DNA of 9,733 nt from Bryobacteraceae bacterium (GTDB lineage: Bacteria; Acidobacteriota; Terriglobia; Bryobacterales; Bryobacteraceae), in contig JASHWA010000004.1 in the NCBI GenBank assembly GCA_030044325.1, forward strand, positions 1-9,733, written 5' to 3'. Under the pieces are notes generated by a model, which was not told the origin of the DNA, ran no database searches, and saw nothing but the letters and a program-made list of their open reading frames with translations. Below are positions 1-5,350 of this stretch, in pieces (position 1 is the stretch's first letter; the number at the start of each line of letters is the position of its first letter). A program made the translations under genes and the position numbers.

Positions 1-51
1 GCGCAAATCAAGCGGCCGGTCGCGTCGACGACCGATATCAAATTCGGCTAA
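1..51 (+). CDS. C-terminal end of an unidentified gene (partial)
   Basis: Frame 1 is open from the window edge and ends at a TAA at 49-51, giving 16 residues ending in ...STTDIKFG. The stretch is too short to identify a family. It is called because the frame is open with high-GC codons right up to the edge, and the gap after the stop changes character to AT-richer sequence with hairpins. It could also be a chance open stretch; sequence to the left of the window would settle this. Confidence 0.45.
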   Translation, partial: AQIKRPVASTTDIKFG

Positions 52-78
52 AGGATCCGGATCCAATAAATTTTCGAG

Positions 79-98
79 CCGCGCGAGTGATCGCGCGG
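79..98. terminator. Hairpin downstream of the left-edge gene, terminator-like
   Basis: An 8-bp perfect GC-rich stem (79-86 with 91-98) closes a GTGA tetraloop, 28 bases after the stop of the left-edge gene. No T-run follows on the plus strand; on the minus strand a short A/T stretch (AAAATTTATT) follows. It could help end transcription from either side, but it lacks the classical intrinsic-terminator tail. A perfect 12-bp palindrome, GGATCCGGATCC, lies just before it at 53-64. Confidence 0.35.
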
Positions 99-105
99 GC
101 AAAAC

Positions 106-220
106 GTGGCAAGTGGTTCGTAGTTAGTAGTTCGTGGTAAGTAGTTCGTCGTCGGCTTCACGAAGCTCCACCGTTCAAGCACACCCGACGACGAACCACG
201 GACTGCGAACCACGAACTCT
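106..220. repeat. Inverted pair of heptanucleotide tandem repeat tracts
   Basis: Positions 106-154 read as seven consecutive 7-bp units of consensus GTRGTWM (for example GTGGTTC, GTAGTTA, GTAGTTC, GTGGTAA). Positions 186-220 read as five 7-bp units of the reverse-complement type (GAACCAC twice, GGACTGC, GAACTCT, CGACGAC). The two tracts face each other across about 31 bp, with a perfect 12-bp inverted match at 144-155 and 185-196. Inside the loop is a further small palindrome, GCTTCACGAAGC (155-166). The tract lies just 3' of the amidohydrolase gene, so the large hairpin could stabilise or end that transcript. Heptanucleotide tandem repeats of this kind are known from cyanobacterial gaps (STRR); here the role is unknown. 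Confidence 0.75.
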
Positions 221-236
221 TACAGCCGATTCACGT

Positions 237-1235
237 TCACTCACCTTCATTCACGGCCAATCCCAACAGCCGAGCCGCGTTCCCGCCCAAAATCCCCTCG
301 CGCTCTCCCTCCGAAATCTCCAGCGCCCGAATACTCTCCAGCATCAGCCTGGGACTTCCGATCTGGTGCGCATAATCCGACCCCGCCAGCAGATGGTCCG
401 CGCCCGCAAACGCGATCGCCAGCTTCAGCGCATCCAGGTTGAAATTAACCGTATCGAAGTAGAATTTCTTCAAATACTCGCTCGGCGGCCGCTCGATGTT
501 CACACGGCATTCCTTAAACGCGCGCCATCCCCGGTCCAGCCGCTCGGCGATATAGGGAATCGTCCCTCCCAGGTGCGTCAGCGCCCACCGGATGCGCGGA
601 AATTTTTCGGGAATTCCAGTGAACACCAGCTTCGACGCGGCGAGCGTCGTGTCCATCACAAATCCCACCAGCGGCATCAGCCAGAAATCCGTCATCGCCT
701 CCACGCCCACCGGATGCGTCGGATGAATGTACAGCACCGCGCCCAGTTCGTCGGCGGCTTCATATAAAGGAAGAAAACGCTCGTCCGCCAGCGCGACTCC
801 GTTCACGTTTGAAAACAGCATCGCCCCCGGCAAATGCAACTCGCGCATCGCCCGTTCGAGTTCCTTCACGGAAGCCGCCGGATCGTTCAGCGGCAGCGTC
901 GCCAGCGCGCTGAATCGACCTTTGTGCGCCGCGATCCCCTCGGCGAATTCATCGTTCACCAGCGATGCGAGCCTCGCCGCCACCGCCGGCGATTCCACGT
1001 GCGTGCCCGGCGTGGTCATCGTGTAAACCTGCATGTCGATACCCACATCGTCGAGCATCTTTCGCCGCACGTTCAGATCGCGCTGGCCCGGAACGGCGAT
1101 GTTGTAATCGCCCGGATAGTGCAGCAGCGGATTGCCGTGATCGTCGAAGGTAACGCGCACCGCGCTCGACCCGGATTGAAGCGCCTTCAAATACCCCGGC
1201 GGATAGTAATGGTTGTGAAAGTCAATGACCGGCAT
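237..1235 (-). CDS. ACMSD-type metal-dependent amidohydrolase (Amidohydrolase_2)
   Basis: This is a 332-residue TIM-barrel protein of the Amidohydrolase_2 family, which holds 2-amino-3-carboxymuconate-6-semialdehyde decarboxylase (ACMSD), gamma-resorcylate decarboxylase and related non-oxidative decarboxylases or hydrolases. The N terminus VIDFHNH gives the two metal-binding histidines (H7, H9). HPTHP (H171), THLGG (H221) and GSDYAH (D287) match the order and spacing of ACMSD ligand and catalytic residues (His, His, His, catalytic His, Asp). Length is normal for the family. The start at 1235 was chosen because conserved sequence begins at MPVIDFH. The frame stays open a further 13 codons to an ATG at 1274, but those codons lie in a repeat element. 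No Shine-Dalgarno site precedes 1235. The gene follows the permease on the same strand and is probably co-transcribed. Substrate unknown; a cytoplasmic enzyme, as no signal peptide is seen. Confidence 0.9.
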   Translation of the reverse strand: MPVIDFHNHYYPPGYLKALQSGSSAVRVTFDDHGNPLLHYPGDYNIAVPGQRDLNVRRKMLDDVGIDMQVYTMTTPGTHVESPAVAARLASLVNDEFAEGIAAHKGRFSALATLPLNDPAASVKELERAMRELHLPGAMLFSNVNGVALADERFLPLYEAADELGAVLYIHPTHPVGVEAMTDFWLMPLVGFVMDTTLAASKLVFTGIPEKFPRIRWALTHLGGTIPYIAERLDRGWRAFKECRVNIERPPSEYLKKFYFDTVNFNLDALKLAIAFAGADHLLAGSDYAHQIGSPRLMLESIRALEISEGEREGILGGNAARLLGLAVNEGE

Positions 1236-1239
1236 GAGA

Positions 1240-1341
1240 TTTTTGAAAAAGGGGACTGACCACTGTCCCGGCATGCAACCGTCGCGCTTCTTACGGCCCG
1301 CCTCCAGCGTGGATAGAGCGGTCTGTCCCCTTTTTCAAAAA
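1240..1341. repeat. 102-bp element with 21-bp terminal inverted repeats (REP/MITE-like)
   Basis: The ends are inverted copies: 1240-1260 (TTTTTGAAAAAGGGGACTGAC) matches the reverse complement of 1321-1341 at 20 of 21 bases. Inside is a smaller imperfect palindrome, GGGAC...GTCCC (1252-1269). There is no transposase gene in it. The element overlaps the last 16 codons of the permease and ends 4 bp from the amidohydrolase start. The shape fits a non-autonomous dispersed palindromic element, such as REP sequences mobilised by a Y1-type (RAYT) transposase or a small MITE. That class is inferred; only the structure is seen. Confidence 0.65.
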
Positions 1342-2571
1342 GCCCTTCCGCCAGTAGTAAACGGGCAATCCCGCAAAGACCATCAGCAGTCCCACCGCTG
1401 ATTCCTTCCAGTCCGCCGCCACCTGGTTTGCGACCACCACCACGCATCCCGCCATCAGCAGCAGCGGCGCGATCCCGATCCGTCTCTCGAATCGCATCAG
1501 TCCGATGGCCAGGAATCCGAAGAACAAAAATTCGGTATAAACCACGCGCGTGAACAGCGTGCGGTACGTCCCGGTCAGCACCAGCGCGCACGCCCACAAC
1601 CCCTGCGCGAGAACCGCCAGGTGCGGCGTCTGAAATTTCGGGTGCGCGACGCCCATCGCCCGCGGCGCAAGTCCGTCTTCCGCCATCGCGTAATACACGC
1701 GCGGCCCTTCGAGCACCACGCCGCTCAGCCCTCCCAACGCCGAAACCATCACCAGCATCGCGACCATCGCCGCCGCGCGCGGTCCGATCAGCGCCTGCGC
1801 CGCATCGGCCGCGATGTGCGGCGAATTGAGCACTGTCGAAAGCGGCAGCACGTGCAGGTACGCCGCGTTCAGCGCCAGGTAGCACGCCGTCACGATCAGC
1901 ATCCCGGCGATCAGCGCGCGCGGGATGGTTCTTTCGGGCTGTATGGTTTCGCCCGCCGCGTAAGTCACCTGGTGCCACCCGCCGTAGGCGAACAGGCCGG
2001 CGCTGATGGCCAGCAGAAACTGCTCCATTCCGCTCGCGCCCGTTCCCGCCGTTTGCGCGTGCACCACCGGCGGCGCGAGCAGCGCGACCGCGAACAGAAT
2101 CGCCGCGATCGCCGCGATTTTCGCGATGGTGAATGCGGTCTGCACGCTGCTTCCCGCGCGCACCCCGAAGTAATTGATGCCGGAGAGCAGCGCGATCGAC
2201 CCGATCGCCACCGCGCGCGTCGCCTGATCGGTCAACGGCACCAGCACCCCGAGATATCGCGCCAGCACCACCGCGATCGCCGCGATGATTCCCGATTGCG
2301 CGCTCCAGAACATCGCCCATCCCCACAAGAATCCCGCGGCGGGCGAAACGCTCTCTTTTAAATACACATAAACGCCGCCCGTTTGCGGAAATTTCCGCGC
2401 AAACCGCGCCGCAACCATCGCTCCCGCCATCGACAGCAGCCCCGCCGCGGTCCACACGGCGAACATCGCCGGGATGCTCGAAACATGCCGGCTGACTTCG
2501 GAAGGTTGAACGAAAATCGAAGCCCCGACAATGATCCCCACCACCATCGCGGTGGTGCGGACCAGTCCCAT
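1291..2571 (-). CDS. APC-family amino acid permease
   Basis: A 426-residue polytopic membrane protein of the amino acid-polyamine-organocation superfamily, probably an amino acid transporter of the inner membrane related to LAT/SteT-like exchangers. Family marks are the first-helix motif GIIVGASIF (residues 12-20; consensus GxxxGxxIF), FPQTGGVYVYLKE (61-73), FAYGGWHQV (194-202), AGETIQPERTIPRAL (206-220) and MAEDGLAPR (296-304). About 12 hydrophobic segments follow one another. The ATG at 2571 starts just before the first helix; the frame is open 88 codons further up to 2835, but that part is low-complexity, basic and unlike the family, so it is left out. A TTG five codons upstream is another possible start. 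The last 16 residues (FLKKGTDRSIHAGGGP) and the stop codon come from the 1240-1341 repeat, so the native C terminus has probably been replaced or extended. Substrate not predictable. Confidence 0.9.
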   Translation of the reverse strand: MGLVRTTAMVVGIIVGASIFVQPSEVSRHVSSIPAMFAVWTAAGLLSMAGAMVAARFARKFPQTGGVYVYLKESVSPAAGFLWGWAMFWSAQSGIIAAIAVVLARYLGVLVPLTDQATRAVAIGSIALLSGINYFGVRAGSSVQTAFTIAKIAAIAAILFAVALLAPPVVHAQTAGTGASGMEQFLLAISAGLFAYGGWHQVTYAAGETIQPERTIPRALIAGMLIVTACYLALNAAYLHVLPLSTVLNSPHIAADAAQALIGPRAAAMVAMLVMVSALGGLSGVVLEGPRVYYAMAEDGLAPRAMGVAHPKFQTPHLAVLAQGLWACALVLTGTYRTLFTRVVYTEFLFFGFLAIGLMRFERRIGIAPLLLMAGCVVVVANQVAADWKESAVGLLMVFAGLPVYYWRKGFLKKGTDRSIHAGGGP

Positions 2572-2853
2572 GGAGCGGTTGAGCAAGTTTTCAGTGTATT
2601 CAATCCAGCCGCTGCCCGCGAGCGGCCTGTCCCTTAAGCCAGAACGTTTTCCGAAATCGGCCTTCGCCGCATATTTTGAATGAGCCGCAATCCTTGTACC
2701 ACGGACCTTCGGGCGCCTCGGGTTCGGAATCTCTCCAGACTTTTTAGTCTGTAGAGATCCTCGGTGGCGATCTGCGTGCAGGAAGCGAGATGCTCTGGCG
2801 TTGCTTGGGAGACGGCATGGTGCCGTTTGCATCATACCGCACCACAGCCAGAT
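2572..2853. other. 282-bp gap between radical SAM gene and permease
   Basis: No gene is supported here. The permease frame stays open through most of it, without family similarity. It contains the 2729-2758 hairpin and, at 2620-2633, GAGCGGCCTGTCCC. That 14-mer matches 1316-1329 in the inverted-repeat element (GAGCGGTCTGTCCC) at 13 of 14 bases in the same orientation, so a decayed piece of a related element may lie here. Any promoter for the permease would have to be in this gap, but I see no convincing -35/-10 pair. Confidence 0.5.
2729..2758. repeat. Strong hairpin in the permease upstream gap
   Basis: A 30-base inverted repeat forms 12 pairs with one C-T mismatch: 29-34 pairs with 53-58 and 36-41 with 46-51 (all +2700), closing a TTTT loop (2742-2745). 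Its core is AGACTTTTTAGTCT. No T-run follows on either strand, so it is not a standard intrinsic terminator. It could be a dispersed palindromic repeat, or act on the mRNA between the radical SAM gene and the permease. Confidence 0.6.
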
Positions 2854-3888
2854 TCAATCCGCGCCCTGGATCTTTACGAGCGGCGGTTTCTGCTGCTCCG
2901 GCATGGTGGACTTGAGGGTCTGCGGCGCGCGGAAGAAGTCGAAATAGGAAATGTAGTGGACGCAGCTCACCGTGCAGTACGGCGCGCAGGATTTTTCGGT
3001 CAGATATTCGCGGCGGATGTCGTCCCGCGTGTACTGGTCGAGCGGTTTCGCCGGATACCCGCGCTGCTGCGAACAGTAGTGCACTAAACCGTCCTCGCAG
3101 ATGTACATGTAGCGCGCGCCGGCGCGGCACCGCCAGTTGTTGGGTTTGCCCAGCGCGATCGCGTCCTGGAAAAAATTCAGCCGCGCGAAATGGCGATTCT
3201 CCATCGCCTTCATCTCGTGGTACACCTTGCGCTCGCGCTCGCCCAGCGGGCGAAGCTGGCCGTCGCCGTCGTGAATGATCCCCACCGTCGCCGAAAACCC
3301 CAGCTCCAGCGCCCGTTTTCCCACCACCAGCGCGTCGTCCGGATTGTGAATCCCTCCACCCACCACCGAATTGATGTTCACGTGAAATTCGGCGTGTTCG
3401 GCGAGAACCTGCAGCTTCTTATCGAGCACCTTCAGGCTCTTTTTTGAAACGTCATCCGGCATGACGTTATCGATCGAGATCTGCATATGATCGAGCCCGG
3501 CGTTGTTCAGCCGCCTGACCCGGTCCGGTGTCAGAAGGTAGCCGTTGGTGATCATTCCGGCAAGAACGCCGCGCGCGCGCATCGCCGCGATGATCTGGTC
3601 GAGCTCGGGATGCAGCAGCGGCTCGCCGCCCGAGAGCGTCAAAATGCTGGTGCCCAGGTCGGCCAGCCGGTTGATGCGCCCGGCCATGGTTTCGACCGGA
3701 ATGGGCTTTGAAAAATCGTCGTATTCGTTGCAATAGGTGCAGGACAGATTGCAGCGGCGGATGGGGATGATGTGCGCCATGATGGGATGGCGCGTAGAAA
3801 GCGCGCCCTTGGCGAGCAGACGCAACTCTCTCATTCGCCTGGAAAAAGACCTCCACTGGCGCCGCAGTAGAAAGACCGTATCTGGCAT
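2854..3888 (-). CDS. Radical SAM protein with cysteine-rich C-terminal domain
   Basis: A 344-residue radical SAM enzyme. The [4Fe-4S]-AdoMet binding motif is CNLSCTYC (C46, C50, C53), followed by SGGEP (86-90; AdoMet contact), MITNGYLL (112-119) and QISID (136-140), all in the order usual for the MoaA/PqqE-type barrel. The C-terminal part carries six further cysteines (C254, C264, C272, C301, C305, C309), a SPASM/twitch-like layout that would hold one or two auxiliary iron-sulfur clusters. Spacing does not match the canonical SPASM pattern, so it may be a variant. Substrate unknown: such enzymes modify peptides, cofactors or other enzymes. The ATG at 3888 has AAGG about 10 bases upstream. No signal peptide; a cytoplasmic, oxygen-sensitive enzyme is expected. 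It is transcribed away from the exported-protein operon at 4074. Confidence 0.92.
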   Translation of the reverse strand: MPDTVFLLRRQWRSFSRRMRELRLLAKGALSTRHPIMAHIIPIRRCNLSCTYCNEYDDFSKPIPVETMAGRINRLADLGTSILTLSGGEPLLHPELDQIIAAMRARGVLAGMITNGYLLTPDRVRRLNNAGLDHMQISIDNVMPDDVSKKSLKVLDKKLQVLAEHAEFHVNINSVVGGGIHNPDDALVVGKRALELGFSATVGIIHDGDGQLRPLGERERKVYHEMKAMENRHFARLNFFQDAIALGKPNNWRCRAGARYMYICEDGLVHYCSQQRGYPAKPLDQYTRDDIRREYLTEKSCAPYCTVSCVHYISYFDFFRAPQTLKSTMPEQQKPPLVKIQGAD

Positions 3889-4013
3889 CAGGAACTTACC
3901 TTATTTAAGCACAATGCACAGCCATGCCGGATGGTTTTGGGTTCGTTTTTTCGTTCTCCGCATGGAACGGCGCATCGGGCCGGTAATCGGCCGTGTGTAA
4001 CGCGCTTCTCCAT
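3888..4013 (-). CDS. Possible 41-residue Cys-rich leader ORF overlapping the radical SAM start
   Basis: An ATG at 4013 opens 41 codons whose TGA overlaps the ATG of the radical SAM gene (TGATG), the arrangement of translationally coupled genes. The peptide is basic and has two cysteine pairs (C14/C18 and C32/C35). Short peptides beside radical SAM enzymes with auxiliary clusters are sometimes RiPP precursors, hence the note. Against it: third-position GC is only about half, unlike neighbouring genes; the AAAGG lies directly against the ATG, too close for a ribosome site; and the frame is open for 163 codons further upstream, antisense to the next gene, by chance. It is more likely untranslated leader. 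Confidence 0.2.
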   Translation of the reverse strand: MEKRVTHGRLPARCAVPCGERKNEPKTIRHGCALCLNKVSS

Positions 4014-4073
4014 CCTTTCTAGATTAGACAACTCTTCCCTGAGAGTATTTCCCCCCTCCAGGCACTTATTCTT
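3889..4073. promoter_or_regulatory. Divergent intergenic region (promoters expected)
   Basis: These 185 bp separate the divergently transcribed radical SAM gene and the exported-protein operon, so promoters for both should lie here. Base composition is visibly AT-richer than the coding flanks. A small hairpin GGCCG-GTAAT-CGGCC is at 3978-3992. No clear -35/-10 pair or known riboswitch was recognised on either strand. Confidence 0.45.
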
Positions 4074-4655
4074 GTGCGACAGATAGTGTTCCTGATGCTG
4101 GCAACATTCGCGTGGGCGCAGAACCCGGCGATTCTGCAAATCAAAGTAACCGAAGGGGAAGGCGCGGTGTACGCGATCGGCACGCGGGCTACGCGCGGAA
4201 TCACGATCGAGGTGACCGATGAAACCGGTAAACCGGTGGACGGAGCGACGGTTAGTTTTCGCCTGCCCGCCAACGGGCCGAGCGGAACGTTTTCGAACGG
4301 ATCGCGGACCGAGATCGCGACCACGCGCGGGGACGGCCGCGCGGGTGTGTGGGGGATGCAGTGGAGCCGGACGGCCGGGCAGTTGGAGATCCGGATCACG
4401 GCGCTGAAAGGTCAGGCGCGCGCGGGGACGGTCTGCGGGGTGTATCTTTCCGATTCTCCCGAAGCGCGGGCGTCCACGGCGCGGATTGGACCGCGCGGGC
4501 ATAAATGGTTATGGATCGGATTAGCGATTGGCGGCGCGGCCGCGGCGGCACTGGCCGGGACGGCGCTCGCCGCGAAACCGACATCGTCAACGGCGACGGC
4601 GCAAGGTGTGCAGATCGGCGCGCCGACGATCATCATCGGACCGGCGGTGCCATGA
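4074..4655 (+). CDS. Exported Big_1 (invasin-like Ig) domain protein with C-terminal membrane helix
   Basis: A 193-residue protein starting at GTG. Residues 1-15 are a short Sec signal peptide with likely cleavage at AWA|Q. Residues about 20-122 look like a bacterial Ig-like Big_1 domain: ITIEVTDETGKPVDGATVSF (43-62), then PSGTFSNGSRTEIATTRGDGRAGV, the typical strand pattern in which a hypothetical 'change plus new argument' follows. Residues 144-167 form one hydrophobic, Ala/Gly-rich helix after a basic GHK, and the tail ends in GAPTIIIGP. It is likely anchored in the inner membrane or on the cell surface as an adhesive or structural module. It is the first gene of a coupled trio: its TGA overlaps the next ATG (ATGA). 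The Shine-Dalgarno site is weak (AGG about 11 bases upstream); the ATG at 4095 would leave too short a signal peptide. Confidence 0.8.
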   Translation: MRQIVFLMLATFAWAQNPAILQIKVTEGEGAVYAIGTRATRGITIEVTDETGKPVDGATVSFRLPANGPSGTFSNGSRTEIATTRGDGRAGVWGMQWSRTAGQLEIRITALKGQARAGTVCGVYLSDSPEARASTARIGPRGHKWLWIGLAIGGAAAAALAGTALAAKPTSSTATAQGVQIGAPTIIIGPAVP

Positions 4656-5350
4656 AAACCATATTCTTGCTCACGTCCGGATGGATTTGGGGCCAGAGCG
4701 TGAACCAGCCGCAGATGGGCGTGATGGTGGACTCGGGCGCGAACGCGCGGGCGGTTTTCGGCGTTTCGGCGAGCGTGACGCTCGGCGATCCGATTCTGGG
4801 CGGCGTGATTTCGTCGGCTTGCTCGGATTGGTGCATTTATAAAACGGCGAGCGCGGTGGTGGTTGCGGGGCAGCCGGTGGCGGCGCCCGCGGGAGCCGCA
4901 ATCTTTGCGATCGACGGCTCGACCGCGGCGATGTATTTCATTGCCGTGAAGCAACTGGCTCTGTGGCAGAACGGGCAACTCACCCTTGCCGATGTGCCCG
5001 TCGATGGCGACGTGGTTGGATTGCGCTCGAGCGCGGGCATGATCGAGTTTGCGATTCGGCGGCGCGAATCGACGTGGGTCGTCAACGCGCAGGGCGCGAT
5101 TGTCGATTTCATTCCCGGCGCGAGCGGTCCTGTGATGCTCCTCGCGAACGGCATTTTGTACGTTGACGGAGATGACGTCGTGCTGCGGCGTCCGGATGCG
5201 ACGGAGGTGCGATTCGCAGCGCCGGGAGCGCAATGGTTTTCGGCGTTGGGCGCGAACTATGTGCAGATTCGCGCGAATGGATTCAGTTACGGCCTGCGCG
5301 TGGATGCGGGGCACGAGCGGATTTTCGAGCTACCGGAGCCGGCCCCATGA
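4652..5350 (+). CDS. Exported beta-rich protein of unknown function, second gene of trio
   Basis: A 232-residue protein that I do not recognise. The first 15 residues (MKTIFLLTSGWIWGQ) look like a short Sec signal peptide ending in GQ, similar in style to its two neighbours. A close cysteine pair, SACSDWC (C57, C61), could form a disulfide. From about residue 80 on it alternates short strands and turns (FAIDGS, LWQNGQ, VPVDGD, WVVNAQGAIVDF, ILYVDGDDVVLR), a pattern seen in beta-propeller-like or WD/PQQ-type blades, though too few repeats are clear to call one. It starts by a 4-base overlap with the gene before and ends by a 4-base overlap with the gene after, so it is made together with both. 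The longer frame opening at 4505 overlaps the first gene and is ignored. No catalytic motif is seen. Confidence 0.75.
   Translation: MKTIFLLTSGWIWGQSVNQPQMGVMVDSGANARAVFGVSASVTLGDPILGGVISSACSDWCIYKTASAVVVAGQPVAAPAGAAIFAIDGSTAAMYFIAVKQLALWQNGQLTLADVPVDGDVVGLRSSAGMIEFAIRRRESTWVVNAQGAIVDFIPGASGPVMLLANGILYVDGDDVVLRRPDATEVRFAAPGAQWFSALGANYVQIRANGFSYGLRVDAGHERIFELPEPAP

Noticed and set aside
79..98. Classical rho-independent terminator
   Set aside because: The stem is strong but no T-run follows on the plus strand; kept only as terminator-like.
106..220. CRISPR array
   Set aside because: Repeat units are 7 bp and contiguous, with no spacers and no cas genes nearby.
1187..2455. 422-codon minus-strand frame overlapping permease and amidohydrolase
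   Set aside because: It is Gly/Arg/Ala-rich without family motifs and lies out of frame with two clear genes.
2572..2835. 88-codon N-terminal extension of the permease
   Set aside because: The frame is open but basic, without membrane segments or family similarity, and it contains the 2729-2758 hairpin; APC transporters begin close to the first helix.
4412..5314. 300-codon minus-strand frame across the operon
   Set aside because: It is His/Arg-rich shadow sequence; the plus strand carries the coupled exported genes.
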